DNA from: Flavobacterium aestivum
GTDB taxonomy: Bacteria > Bacteroidota > Bacteroidia > Flavobacteriales > Flavobacteriaceae
Assembly: GCF_026870175.2 (NCBI RefSeq)
Contig: NZ_CP113977.2
Location: 2,294,001-2,358,000 of the forward strand
Length of the DNA: 64,000 nucleotides
Direction: 5' to 3'
Below are positions 1 to 10,939 of the stretch, piece by piece. The notes under the pieces are model-generated. The model saw nothing but the letters and a program-made list of their open reading frames with translations. It was not told the origin of the DNA and made no database searches. Positions within the stretch are counted from its first letter, which is position 1; every line of letters begins with the position of its first letter. A program made the position numbers and the translations under genes.

Positions 1-249
1 AGTAATTAGCCATATTGATTTCCAAATTAGTTCAAAGAAAAGTATAGGCAACATTTTTAGCGGATTATGGATCCCTAAAAATGCCAAAATCGAGACTGCA
101 CCCAGTAAGCTGCAGCCTACTCCGTGCCAGAGTGGCCAAGGAGTTGGGTGCTGAATTATTTGCGGCCATATGGTGAATCCAAGTCCTACTGATATAAGAA
201 GATAAGTTGCTCGCAGCAGATATAAGCGGAATATTGATACTTCATTCAT
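1..249 (-). CDS. Small integral membrane protein, C-terminally cut by window edge
   Basis: The minus frame is open from an ATG at 249 to the window edge (83 codons) and reads MNEVSIFRLYLLRATYLLIS followed by more hydrophobic segments with Trp-rich loops (TIWPQIIQHP, PWPLWHGVGC, LFFELIWKSIWLI). This is a polytopic membrane protein resembling a conserved uncharacterised Bacteroidota family; its function is unknown. An in-frame ATG at 333 would add 28 polar residues. I prefer 249 because the hydrophobic region starts right after it, but the choice is uncertain. Confidence 0.6.
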   Translation of the reverse strand, partial: MNEVSIFRLYLLRATYLLISVGLGFTIWPQIIQHPTPWPLWHGVGCSLLGAVSILAFLGIHNPLKMLPILFFELIWKSIWLIT

Positions 250-438
250 TTTATGGTTTTTATGATTACGTGTTTGCTCTTCATAATTAGAATATGATCT
301 TGAATAAGTTTCCTTATTTTCTTTGTATCTCATATCTGGTGTTCCATTTTATATTTAGCTAATATACCAAAAAAATCCTTACAATATCTTTATAGTGTTC
401 TGAGTCAATCTATTGTGAGATAGAACACATTAAAAGTC

Positions 439-530
439 TTTGTGAGGAACGAAGCAATCACACTAGACTGAGTAAGCTAAGGAATCATCATGATGGGTAT
501 GCGATATGAGATTGCTTCCCTCGCAATGAC
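439..530. repeat. Intergenic inverted-repeat element (REP-like)
   Basis: The arm at about 439-459 (gaggaacgaagcaat core) is matched in inverted orientation by the arm at 510-530 (attgcttccctcgcaatgac). Elements built on this gaggaacgaagcaat / attgctt-ctcgcaatgac pair are common between genes in Bacteroidota. No protein is likely here. Confidence 0.6.
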
Positions 531-561
531 ATGCGCATTTTGGATTGATTCTGCTAAAGTC

Positions 562-705
562 TAGCCCTGATCGCAGTAGAAAGCCTTCCGAAGGAGATTT
601 GTATTTTTTCTGGGCAAAAAAGAGCGACCAGCGCAAGCTCCTTTTTTGTTTTAGAAAAAAACAAAGCTGCGAGTAAGCTTGTAACGTAGAGCGGGAAAAT
701 GCTCC
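562..705 (+). repeat. Dispersed intergenic repeat, copy 1
   Basis: The element starts tagccctgat, then has a gaaagcctt block, an agagcgacca block, an agctcc block, a run of A around a gttttagaaaaaa segment, and ends near gtaacgtagagcgggaaaa. The same ordered blocks occur at 51578-51720 on the same strand, with divergence between them. Open frames across it are incidental. It lies downstream of the M3 peptidase gene. Confidence 0.7.
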
Positions 706-710
706 AAAAA

Positions 711-738
711 AAAATGACACCCTTTCGGATGTCATTTT
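711..738 (-). terminator. Rho-independent terminator of M3 peptidase gene
   Basis: On the minus strand the stem aaaatgacatcc / gggtgtcatttt is followed by a T tract, just after the stop codon of the peptidase gene. Confidence 0.75.
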
Positions 739-761
739 GATATATAGATTTTTCTAAAAAA

Positions 762-2888
762 TTATTGGGCAGATAGCCCTGCATTTTTTAGGTACGGCTC
801 TGTGCGCATGTCATGACCGATGAATTCTTTGAAAGCATTATTTAAATCTACACTGTTCCCTACAGATAAAATGTATTTTTTGAAACGCTCGCAGTTTGCT
901 CTAGTCATACCACCATTAGCTTCCATCCAATCGAATGCATTGTAGTCTAATGTTTTTGACCAAGTGTAAGCATAATATCCAGCACAGTAATCACCTCCCC
1001 AAATGTGGGCAAAATATGGTGAGTGGTAACGAGTAGGAACTTCATTTACCAATAATCCGTATTTCTCTAAAGCTTCTTTTTCGAATACCAAGGTTGGTTT
1101 AAAATCAGATTCTTTTTCAACACTGTGCCAAGCCATATCTAGTGTTGCAGCAGCTAGAATTTCGGTTACATCATATCCTTTATTGAAGGTTTCGGCTTTC
1201 TTGATTTTTTCGATTAACTCTTGTGGTATTGGTTGTTTGGTTTGGTAATGAATAGCATAATTCTTTAAGATTACTGGATCTAATGCCGCATGCTCATTGA
1301 TTTGAGATGGGAACTCTACATAATCTCTCGGTACTGAGGTTCCTGATAACGACACATATTCCTGGTTAGCGAACAATCCGTGTAATGTATGACCAAATTC
1401 ATGAAACATGGTAATTACATCATCAAAACTGATTAAAGAAGGGTTTCCAGCTACTGGTTTAGAAAAATTGTAAACGTTTACGATTACTGGTTTTTGTTTT
1501 AGGTAATGCGATTGGCTTACCAAATTATTCATCCAAGCTCCTCCGTTTTTATTATCACGAGTGTAAAAATCTAAATAGTAGATAGCGATTGAAGTGCCTT
1601 TGTCGTCAAAAACTTCATAAACTTTTACGTCAGAGTTATATACAGGCAAATCTTTTCGCTCTTTGAAGCTGATACCATACATTTGTTTGGCCGCATAGAA
1701 CACTCCTTTTTCTAACACGCTATTTAATTCAAAATACGGTTTAGTTTGACTTTCATCTAAGTCGTATTTTGCTTTACGTACTTGCTCAGCATAAAAATTC
1801 CAATCCCAAGGTTCAAGTTTAAATCCACCATTTTGAGCATCAATTAAATCTTGAATTTCTTTGGCTTCTACTTTAGCTTTGGCTACAGCTGGAGCGGCAA
1901 TTTTGGCTAACAATTCCATGGCAGCTGCTGGTGTTTGTGCCATTTGATCTTGCAATTTCCACTCTGCAAAACTTTTCTTGCCCATCAAATTAGCTTTTTG
2001 CAAACGCAATTTTGCTGTTTTTTCTAAAATTTCTCGGGTATCACCTTCGTCATTTTTTTCAGCTCTAAACCAAGAAGATTTATAGATTTTTTCTCTTGTA
2101 GCTCTGTTTTTTAAGCTTGGTAACAAAGGTTGTTGGGTAGTATTCAACAATCCTATTAGGTATTTATTTTCGTAACCCGCTTCTTTAGCTTTTAGTTTTG
2201 CAGCTTCAATTTCGGCAGCGCTCAAACCGTCTAAGTCGGCAGCATTATCAAATAAAACCGCACCATTTTTTCTGGCTAATAATAGTTTATTGTTAAAAAG
2301 AGTATTTAGACTGGCTAACTCTTCATTGATTTGCTTCATTTTAACTTTATCTGCTTCCGATAAATTAGCACCTGCTAATTCAAATTGTTGCAAATAGAAT
2401 TGTGTCAGCTTTTTGTCTTCTCCTTTTAATTTATTCAAATCGATTGCTTTGAATCGATTGTACAGCTTGCTGTTTAAATAAATTTTGTCATTGTGTCCAG
2501 AAAATATCGGAGCATATTCTGCTTCTATAGCTTGTAGGGTTGGATTAGTGTTTGAACCTGTTAGGTTATAAAAAATACCAGTCGCTCTTTTTAAATCTTC
2601 TCCGGAAATTTCTAATGCCAAAACAGTATTCTGAAAGGTAGGTTTTGCAGGATTATTGGCAATTGCATCAATTTCCTGATTTTGAATTTTTAAACCATAC
2701 TCAAAAGCCGGTTTAAAGTTTTCGTCTTTTATTAAACTAAAATTTGGTACTTGATACTGTAAAGTACTTTTTTGCAATAACGGATTTGTCATTTTTACAG
2801 AACTGTTTTGTGCATGTATTGTTTCTGGTTGCAAAGCAGCAACTAAAATCAATGAACCTGCAATGAATATTTTTGAGAAAACTTGCAT
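762..2888 (-). CDS. dcp: M3 family metallopeptidase (peptidyl-dipeptidase Dcp-like)
   Basis: A 708-residue protein with an N-terminal signal peptide (cleavage expected near AQNSS, about residue 27), so it is exported. The zinc motif HEFGH lies at residues 496-500, within a typical M3 context (FHEFGHTLHGLF), followed by the AYYAYTWSK and RYHSPYFAHI blocks of oligopeptidase and Dcp enzymes. Family members release dipeptides or cleave short peptides. Length fits Dcp (about 680-710). It is monocistronic with its own terminator. The exact specificity, Dcp or oligopeptidase A, cannot be decided from sequence. Confidence 0.9.
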   Translation of the reverse strand: MQVFSKIFIAGSLILVAALQPETIHAQNSSVKMTNPLLQKSTLQYQVPNFSLIKDENFKPAFEYGLKIQNQEIDAIANNPAKPTFQNTVLALEISGEDLKRATGIFYNLTGSNTNPTLQAIEAEYAPIFSGHNDKIYLNSKLYNRFKAIDLNKLKGEDKKLTQFYLQQFELAGANLSEADKVKMKQINEELASLNTLFNNKLLLARKNGAVLFDNAADLDGLSAAEIEAAKLKAKEAGYENKYLIGLLNTTQQPLLPSLKNRATREKIYKSSWFRAEKNDEGDTREILEKTAKLRLQKANLMGKKSFAEWKLQDQMAQTPAAAMELLAKIAAPAVAKAKVEAKEIQDLIDAQNGGFKLEPWDWNFYAEQVRKAKYDLDESQTKPYFELNSVLEKGVFYAAKQMYGISFKERKDLPVYNSDVKVYEVFDDKGTSIAIYYLDFYTRDNKNGGAWMNNLVSQSHYLKQKPVIVNVYNFSKPVAGNPSLISFDDVITMFHEFGHTLHGLFANQEYVSLSGTSVPRDYVEFPSQINEHAALDPVILKNYAIHYQTKQPIPQELIEKIKKAETFNKGYDVTEILAAATLDMAWHSVEKESDFKPTLVFEKEALEKYGLLVNEVPTRYHSPYFAHIWGGDYCAGYYAYTWSKTLDYNAFDWMEANGGMTRANCERFKKYILSVGNSVDLNNAFKEFIGHDMRTEPYLKNAGLSAQ

Positions 2889-3069
2889 AATTAATTAATG
2901 TTTAATTTTTGGGGCTAAAAATAGTCAAAAAAAGAGATGGTGTAACGAAATATCAATTAAATCCTAGATTATTGTTCTTTTTGGAAGTATTTCGTATCAG
3001 GTTTAAAAACATAATAATTCTTTTAAAATATATTTTATATTTGTTTACCATTTAAATAAATAGCTATTT

Positions 3070-3516
3070 ATGAGTTCTATATACAACAAAGCCGATAACG
3101 ATGCAATATTAAACCGAATCAATGCTCTTACACCTGAAAGCAAGGCGCTATGGGGAAAAATGGCAGTTGACCAAATGTGTAAACATTGTACAAGTACTAT
3201 TCTTGTGGCATTTGATAAACAAGAAGTGAAATCAAATTTCCTGATGCGGTTTTTGGGAAAATTGTTAAAAGATAAAGTTTTTAATGGGGGAGACTTAAAG
3301 AAAAATAGTCCAACAGCTAAAGAGTTTGTATTCAAGGACCATTATAATCTTGAAAGTGCCAAACAGGAATTGATAGATAATTTTAGTCAGTTTGCTCAAG
3401 GGCACCAAGTGATAAAAGTAATGGATCATCCGTTTTGGGGAAAAATGACTTACGAAGATTGGGACAAACTGATGTGGAAACACATTAATCATCACTTGAC
3501 GCAATTTGGAGTTTAA
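3070..3516 (+). CDS. DUF1569 family protein
   Basis: A 148-residue soluble protein with the pattern of the DUF1569 family, distantly related to DinB-like four-helix proteins: LTPESKALWGKMAVDQMCKH near residue 22 and WKHINHHLTQFGV at the C-terminus, where conserved His residues could bind a metal. No signal peptide. The nuclease gene follows after 13 bp, so the two are probably co-transcribed. Biochemical function is unknown. Confidence 0.75.
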   Translation: MSSIYNKADNDAILNRINALTPESKALWGKMAVDQMCKHCTSTILVAFDKQEVKSNFLMRFLGKLLKDKVFNGGDLKKNSPTAKEFVFKDHYNLESAKQELIDNFSQFAQGHQVIKVMDHPFWGKMTYEDWDKLMWKHINHHLTQFGV

Positions 3517-3529
3517 ATAATGTTGGCCA

Positions 3530-4177
3530 ATGGCAATCATAAGACATAAGTATTTTTTTCTGTCCTATTCCGAAGAGCATGAGCAAGCGGAATGGGCTGC
3601 ATATTATTTGACTGGAGGCAGCAAGCAACAACATAGTTTATCAAGACCATATTTTTCGCAAGATCCTTTGGTAGATACTGATTCTGCACATTGGAAAAAC
3701 TACAAAGACTCGGGATTTGACAAAGGCCATTTGGTTCCTGCTGCCGATATGAAATTTTCTGAGGAGGCTTATAATGAAACTTTTTATACCTCGAATGTAG
3801 CCCCACAGAATAGAGCTTTTAATGCTGGTGTTTGGAATAGATTGGAACAGAAAATTCGCTATTGGGCTGATAAATACACAGCTCTTTTTATAGTTACCGG
3901 GAGTATTTTACATGATAATCTGGTTACTATTGGCGAGGAAGAAGTGTCGGTTCCTGATTATTTTTTTAAAATTGTGGTTCGGGTACAAAACAACGGTTTG
4001 GTTATGATTCCTTTTTTGGTACCCAATAAAAAATCCGATTTGCCTCTTTATACTTTTGCAACCACCATCGATGAAATAGAACGAATTACCCAAATTGATT
4101 TCAATCAGAAGTTGTCTGAAAAAATAGACGAAAAAATAGAAAAAGAGTTGAATTACAAAGAATGGAGTTTTTACTAA
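3530..4177 (+). CDS. DNA/RNA non-specific endonuclease (NUC1 family), short N-terminus
   Basis: A 215-residue protein with the NUC1 (EndA/NucA-like) core. The motif FDKGHLVPAADM near residues 63-74 carries the catalytic His of the DRGH-type site, and NVAPQNRAFNAGVWNRLE holds the conserved Asn that binds the metal. Family members cleave DNA and RNA and are usually secreted. Bacteroidota homologues I know have a signal peptide before the YFFLSYSEEHEQAEW block; here only about 7 residues precede it and an in-frame stop lies 12 bp upstream of the ATG. The product may be cytoplasmic or N-terminally truncated. Confidence 0.85.
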   Translation: MAIIRHKYFFLSYSEEHEQAEWAAYYLTGGSKQQHSLSRPYFSQDPLVDTDSAHWKNYKDSGFDKGHLVPAADMKFSEEAYNETFYTSNVAPQNRAFNAGVWNRLEQKIRYWADKYTALFIVTGSILHDNLVTIGEEEVSVPDYFFKIVVRVQNNGLVMIPFLVPNKKSDLPLYTFATTIDEIERITQIDFNQKLSEKIDEKIEKELNYKEWSFY

Positions 4178-4222
4178 CTTATCCCTATTTAGAAATCTAC
4201 TATAGATTCTGTGTTTAATTTG

Positions 4223-4230
4223 TACCTTTG
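4223..4230 (+). promoter_or_regulatory. -7 element TACCTTTG upstream of trmD
   Basis: Exact match to the Bacteroidota TAnnTTTG element, 19 bp before the trmD ATG. No clear TTG -33 element at standard spacing was seen. Confidence 0.5.
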
Positions 4231-4249
4231 TCGTTCTTAAAAAAACAAA

Positions 4250-4930
4250 ATGAGAATTGATATTATTACCGTATTGCCAGATTTACTAAAAAGTCCCTTT
4301 GAAGCTTCGATCATGAAACGCGCCATAGACAAAGGACTTGTAGAAGTTCATTTTCATAATTTAAGAGATTATACAACAAACAAACAAAAGAGTGTAGATG
4401 ATTATCCTTTTGGTGGAGGTGCCGGAATGGTAATGACGGTACAGCCAATTGATGCTTGTATCACTCATTTGAAAAGTGAGAGAAGCTACGACGAAATCAT
4501 ATATATGTCACCGGACGGGGAAACTCTAAATCAAAAAATGGCCAACACTATGTCTATGTATGAAAACATCATCATACTTTGTGGTCATTATAAAGGAGTA
4601 GATCAACGTGTTCGCGATCATTTTATTACTAAAGAAATCTCTATTGGAGATTATGTTTTATCTGGTGGTGAATTAGGAGCGCTGGTATTATCAGATGCAT
4701 TAATTCGATTGATTCCTGGTGTTTTGAGCGATGAAACGTCGGCCTTGACGGATAGTTTTCAAGACGGATTGTTGTCAGGACCTATCTATACACGTCCTGC
4801 AGATTATAAGGGATGGAAAGTTCCTGATGTTTTATTGAGCGGCCATTTTGCCAAAATAGACAAATGGAGAGAAGATACAGCTTACGAACATACAAAGAAC
4901 AGAAGACCAGATTTGTTGGAAGAGTCATAA
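4250..4930 (+). CDS. trmD: tRNA (guanine37-N1)-methyltransferase TrmD
   Basis: A 226-residue SPOUT methylase that uses S-adenosylmethionine to methylate G37 of tRNAs, preventing +1 frameshifts. Family signatures are present: [20 protein letters not shown] at the N-terminus, [25 protein letters not shown], and the knot segment [19 protein letters not shown]. Length matches the family (about 225-250). It has its own -7 element; the AraC-type gene follows by 27 bp. Confidence 0.97.
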   Translation: MRIDIITVLPDLLKSPFEASIMKRAIDKGLVEVHFHNLRDYTTNKQKSVDDYPFGGGAGMVMTVQPIDACITHLKSERSYDEIIYMSPDGETLNQKMANTMSMYENIIILCGHYKGVDQRVRDHFITKEISIGDYVLSGGELGALVLSDALIRLIPGVLSDETSALTDSFQDGLLSGPIYTRPADYKGWKVPDVLLSGHFAKIDKWREDTAYEHTKNRRPDLLEES

Positions 4931-4957
4931 AAGTTTACAGCTTTCTGAAAACTAAAA

Positions 4958-5782
4958 ATGAATGATTTTAATCTAAAGCGTATTTATAATATTAGGAATT
5001 ATATTGAGATGCATTATAACGAAATCATCTCAATAGATTCTCTCGAAACTATTTCCTGTTACTCGTACAGAAATTTGCAGCGTATTTTTTATTCTTTATT
5101 TAATGAAACAATTGGCGCTTATCAAACGCGATTGAAAATAGAGAATGGATATAAAAAGCTTTTGTATTCCAATAAACAAGTTTCAGATATTGCCCTTGAA
5201 GTGGGATTTGCCGATGTGCAATCTTTCTCGAAAACTTTCAAAAAACATTTCAATTGCTCCCCCTCATTGGCTCGAAATCAAAAAGAGCTTTTATTGAATG
5301 ATGTTCATCCTCAGCAAGTCATTGCTTGTGTTTTAAAACCCGAAATAGTTTTTATTCCAGAAATAACAGTTTATTATTCGAGTTGCAAAACTTCTTATGT
5401 CAATTTAGAAATAGAAAGCCTTTGGGATACTATATTAAAGAATGAATTCTCAGAGACCAACGCAGAATTCTTTGGCGTTATAGCCGATGATATTTTGATT
5501 ACTGAAAAATCCAAATGCACATACGACGCTTGTATTGCGACTGATACCATCATTAAAAATCTCCCAACGAAAAAGATTTTTGGAGGTAAGTATGCTCGGT
5601 TTTTTCATCAAGGAGCCTATGACACTTTAGAAGAAACCTATCAACAAATTTACGGAGGGTGGTTTTTGGATAATGATTTTCAGTTCTCACATTCACCTGT
5701 AATTGAACAGTATCTAAAAAACGATGCAAATTGTGACAAGGAATCCGATTATCTTACGGCTATTTTTATTCCGCTTATTTAA
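4958..5782 (+). CDS. AraC-family regulator with GyrI-like C-terminal domain
   Basis: A 274-residue protein. Residues 1-105 form a double helix-turn-helix of the AraC type (SLETISCYSYRNLQRIF; then VSDIALEVGFADVQSFSKTF). Residues 140-274 look like a GyrI/SOUL-like ligand domain (FGVIADDI, ARFFHQGAYDTLEETYQQIYG). Regulators with this arrangement sense small molecules such as drugs (Rob/BmrR type). It lies between trmD and the agmatine-deiminase-like gene, and its target is not evident. Confidence 0.88.
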   Translation: MNDFNLKRIYNIRNYIEMHYNEIISIDSLETISCYSYRNLQRIFYSLFNETIGAYQTRLKIENGYKKLLYSNKQVSDIALEVGFADVQSFSKTFKKHFNCSPSLARNQKELLLNDVHPQQVIACVLKPEIVFIPEITVYYSSCKTSYVNLEIESLWDTILKNEFSETNAEFFGVIADDILITEKSKCTYDACIATDTIIKNLPTKKIFGGKYARFFHQGAYDTLEETYQQIYGGWFLDNDFQFSHSPVIEQYLKNDANCDKESDYLTAIFIPLI

Positions 5783-5898
5783 TTTGTCCATTTTGGACAA
5801 CAGCTTGATTACTATTTAGAAATACATTTGCCCCGTCAAGCTACTAGTACTAAATGACACTAAACGTTTTAATTTACAAACAAACTCAAAAACATAAG

Positions 5899-7029
5899 AT
5901 GAACAAATTATTTATAATCCCATTATTATTTCCTTTATTCACTTCTTGTCAGGAAGATGCTGTAACAGCAACGCCATCAGTACCAGATGAATCAATAAAA
6001 ACCGAAATTATGTACACTATGCCCGAAGAATCAGCTCCGCACGAAGGAACATGGTTGCAATGGCCTCATCAATATCAATACGGTATTGAGTATAGAAGTG
6101 ATTTGGATGATACTTGGGTTGCTATGACCAAATCATTAACAGGAAGCGAAAAAGTACATATTATTGCCTACGATGCTACTGAAAAAAGCAGAATCACTGC
6201 CTTATTAGAAACCGCTGGAGTTTCTTTGTCTAATATTGATTTTAAAATTTATAAAACAGATGATGTTTGGGTAAGAGATAATGGTCCTATTTATGTAAGA
6301 GATAAAAACAATCAATTGGTAATACAAGATTGGGGTTTTAATGGTTGGGGCAAAAAAGCCGCTTTCGGGAATTGCAATACCATACCTACGCAAATTGCAA
6401 CGGATCAAAAAACAACAGTTGTCGATTTAAATTCTGTAATGATTAATGAAGGAGGAGCTGTAGAAATAGATGGAAACGGAACCTTATTGGCCACCAAGAG
6501 TGCTATTCTAAATTCGAATCGTAATCCTGGAATGACCCAATTGCAAGCCGAAGCAAATTTCAAAAAGTATTTAGGGACAACGCATTTTATTTGGTTGGAA
6601 GGTAAAGCAGGAAGAGAAATTACAGACATGCATATTGATGGTTTTGCACGTTTTGGCAATACAAATACAATTGTAACAATGAATGAAGACGATTTGTTGT
6701 ATTGGGAAGTACCACAAAATGACATTAATACTTTATATAATTCAAAAGACAAAAACGGCAAAAGTTATACTTTCCTAAAACTGCCATTATCTAAGAATGA
6801 TGTTGTAACAACTTATGGTAAAAAATTAGGATACAAAGGTTCTTATGTAAACTATTATATCGGAAACACAGTTGTTTTAGTTCCTAATTATAATGATCCT
6901 AATGATGCTGTTGCTAATCAATTGATACAAAGTTTGTATCCTACTAGAAAAGTGATAGGTATTGATGTTCGTAATTTATATGCCAATGGAGGTATGATTC
7001 ATTGTGTAACTCAACAGCAGCCAAAATAG
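5899..7029 (+). CDS. Agmatine deiminase / peptidyl-arginine deiminase family lipoprotein
   Basis: A 376-residue protein from the ATG at 5899 (an upstream ATG at 5854 would only bury the signal peptide). MNKLFIIPLLFPLFTSC is a lipoprotein signal with Cys17 as lipid anchor. The guanidino-modifying domain follows: TWLQWPH, DDVWVRDNGPIYV (catalytic acids), MHIDGFARF (catalytic His) and GGMIHCVTQQ at the end with the catalytic Cys. Agmatine deiminase makes N-carbamoylputrescine plus ammonia. Lipid anchoring suggests a periplasmic or surface role unlike cytoplasmic AguA. The exact substrate is unproven. Confidence 0.88.
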   Translation: MNKLFIIPLLFPLFTSCQEDAVTATPSVPDESIKTEIMYTMPEESAPHEGTWLQWPHQYQYGIEYRSDLDDTWVAMTKSLTGSEKVHIIAYDATEKSRITALLETAGVSLSNIDFKIYKTDDVWVRDNGPIYVRDKNNQLVIQDWGFNGWGKKAAFGNCNTIPTQIATDQKTTVVDLNSVMINEGGAVEIDGNGTLLATKSAILNSNRNPGMTQLQAEANFKKYLGTTHFIWLEGKAGREITDMHIDGFARFGNTNTIVTMNEDDLLYWEVPQNDINTLYNSKDKNGKSYTFLKLPLSKNDVVTTYGKKLGYKGSYVNYYIGNTVVLVPNYNDPNDAVANQLIQSLYPTRKVIGIDVRNLYANGGMIHCVTQQQPK

Positions 7030-7036
7030 AGTTTTT

Positions 7037-7105
7037 TGTTTCAGGTTTCAAGTTTCAAGTTGTTCTGCTTTTTGGGTATAACCTGAAACTTGAAACCTGA
7101 AACAA
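7037..7105. repeat. Long near-perfect inverted repeat, probable terminator
   Basis: Arms of about 25 bases (7037-7061 and 7080-7105) built from gtttcaggtttcaagtttca units pair almost perfectly around a short loop and are followed by a run of A/T. The arm itself is a degenerate direct repeat. It lies just after the deiminase stop codon and probably ends that transcript. Confidence 0.6.
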
Positions 7106-7185
7106 AAAAAAAACAACCTAACCATCATTTTATCAGTAGCTTAAAATAATTTATAATTTATAATTCATAATTTACAATTATTTTT

Positions 7186-7193
7186 TACATTTG
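7186..7193 (+). promoter_or_regulatory. -7 element TACATTTG upstream of rplS
   Basis: Exact TAnnTTTG match 73 bp before the rplS ATG, leaving a leader of about 65 nt in which an L19-type control element could sit. No clear -33 TTG. Confidence 0.5.
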
Positions 7194-7266
7194 CAGCCGA
7201 ATTTAGATTAACCTCTGGCGAAGTACGCGAATGTTGATTTGATAAAAACCATAATAAAAAAACATC

Positions 7267-7617
7267 ATGGCAGATTTATTGAAATTCGTTCAAGACGAAT
7301 TCGTAACAAGAAAAGATTTCCCTGAATTTGGAGCTGGAGACACAATCACAGTTTACTACGAAATTAAAGAGGGTGAAAAAACAAGAACACAGTTTTTTAA
7401 AGGTGTTGTAATTCAAAGAAGAGGTTCTGCTAACACAGAAACTTTTACAATCCGTAAAATGTCAGGAGCTATTGGAGTAGAGCGTATCTTCCCAGTAAAC
7501 TTGCCAGCTTTGCAAAAAATTGAAATCAACAAAAAAGGTGCAGTTCGTAGAGCTAGAATTTTCTACTTCAGAGAACTTACTGGTAAAAAAGCTAAGATTA
7601 AAGATAAAAGAAGATAG
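7267..7617 (+). CDS. rplS: 50S ribosomal protein L19
   Basis: A 116-residue protein with the L19 fold signature: DLLKFVQDEFVTRKDFPEF, GDTITVYYEIKEG, FKGVVIQRRGSANTETFTIRK and IFPVNLPALQKIEI, with a Lys/Arg-rich tail that contacts rRNA. It sits at the 30S-50S interface. Here it is monocistronic with its own promoter and strong terminator, separated from trmD by two unrelated genes. Confidence 0.98.
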   Translation: MADLLKFVQDEFVTRKDFPEFGAGDTITVYYEIKEGEKTRTQFFKGVVIQRRGSANTETFTIRKMSGAIGVERIFPVNLPALQKIEINKKGAVRRARIFYFRELTGKKAKIKDKRR

Positions 7618-7636
7618 TTTACTATTTCTTGAAGAT

Positions 7637-7668
7637 AAAAGTCCCAACATTGTTGGGACTTTTTTTTT
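7637..7668 (+). terminator. Terminator of rplS
   Basis: Stem aaaagtcccaaca / tgttgggacttttt with a run of T. Confidence 0.9.
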
Positions 7669-7805
7669 GATACTTTTTTACCCCTAAAATCTCTAATTTG
7701 AAAAATAAGTGGCGCTAAAAATATCAAATTCAAAATAAGAGATCAGAAACCTCTAAAGATGTTATTTTATGCCTAAAAACCAACACCAATTACGGCTGAT
7801 TTTTA

Positions 7806-7813
7806 TATATTTG
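7806..7813 (+). promoter_or_regulatory. -7 element TATATTTG upstream of icd
   Basis: Exact TAnnTTTG match 72 bp before the icd ATG. Confidence 0.5.
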
Positions 7814-7870
7814 TGAGCCTTATTTCAATCGATAAAATTATATTTAAGGTCCTAATAAATAGTGATTTAG

Positions 7871-10126
<2,256 letters not shown>

Positions 10127-10147
10127 ACAAATCGCTTTATATATAAC

Positions 10148-10178
10148 AAAAGACAACTGGAAACGGTTGTCTTTTTTT
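10148..10178 (+). terminator. Terminator of icd
   Basis: Stem aaagacaac / gttgtctttt with loop tggaaacg and a T run. Confidence 0.88.
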
Positions 10179-10356
10179 ATGCTTTAGACTTAATTGCAGA
10201 TTATCTTGATGAATGAACTAATCAAGCTATTAAGTAAAGGCATTTGCAAGAATTGTTCTTATTAGACTATTTTCCTTTATTATCGTTTTTTGTGTTTAGG
10301 GAATTACGGTTAATAAAGGCTCTGCTTAATTGAGCCATACTAATTTGTGCGTGCTT

Positions 10357-10677
10357 TTATTCGACAGGGATGTCACTCCATTTTTCAGCTAGTTTGTTGA
10401 GGTTGGCTCGCATTAAATCATCAGGTGTCATTGCAATTCGGATTTCGCAATGGGCTTCAAAATTTAAAAACCAAGGTTCACAAATGGCAGGTATAGCTGA
10501 AGCATCAGGAATTTCAACAACCATAACAGCACCTCGATTTCCATCTTGTTCAGAAAAATAAATACTTTCAGGTTTTATATCATCAATTACTCTACCAAGG
10601 ATATCACCGGCAGTACCATTTCTAACCATTGAGTTGAAAGGCTCAATAGGCAGGATAACATTAAATAACATTTTCAT
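10357..10677 (-). CDS. Small conserved protein, ferredoxin-like fold suspected
   Basis: A 106-residue soluble protein: MKMLFNVILPIEPFNSMVRN, DIKPESIYFSEQDGNRGAVMVVEI, and IPAICEPWFLNFEAHCEIRIAMTPDDL. The alternation of strands and helices and the conserved PAxxEPWFL block resemble a small family often labelled DUF3303, or misnamed pantothenate synthetase. I cannot assign a function. It stands alone between two + strand genes. Confidence 0.6.
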   Translation of the reverse strand: MKMLFNVILPIEPFNSMVRNGTAGDILGRVIDDIKPESIYFSEQDGNRGAVMVVEIPDASAIPAICEPWFLNFEAHCEIRIAMTPDDLMRANLNKLAEKWSDIPVE

Positions 10678-10882
10678 TGCAATAAAATTTAAGGTTAATA
10701 ATAAAGTTAAAGGTACAAAATATACGTGTTATTATTATATGTAACTACTTGATAATTACTGGTTAATGTGTTTTTTGGTTCTGAAATAACTAAAGTCTAT
10801 ATTGAGTAATTTAGGTTTGTAATTTTATAAAAAAGTTGTAAGTTTAATTTTATATTCATTAAAAATCTGAAACATAATAGAA

Positions 10883-10915
10883 TTGCTAAATTTTCTAATT
10901 TATTTTGTAAATTTG
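10883..10915 (+). promoter_or_regulatory. Promoter TTG-N22-TAAATTTG for the cyclophilin-FKBP gene
   Basis: TTG at 10883-10885 and TAAATTTG at 10908-10915 are spaced 22 bp, within the range known for Flavobacterium promoters. It rules out the upstream ATG at 10883 and supports translation from 10940. Confidence 0.65.
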
Positions 10916-10939
10916 CTCTTCAATAAAAAAATAAACGTA

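Noticed and set aside
463..784. Two minus frames of 76-90 codons in the first intergenic region
   Set aside because: They span the inverted-repeat element, the dispersed repeat and the terminator, and have no recognisable protein features.
7141..7185. Short ttataatt repeats before rplS as a replication or binding site
   Set aside because: Such AT runs are common in this genome's spacers, and no DnaA-box cluster or partner gene is present.
10883..10939. ATG at 10883 as the start of the cyclophilin-FKBP gene
   Set aside because: The segment contains the promoter (TTG-N22-TAAATTTG); the conserved cyclophilin N-terminus begins at 10940.
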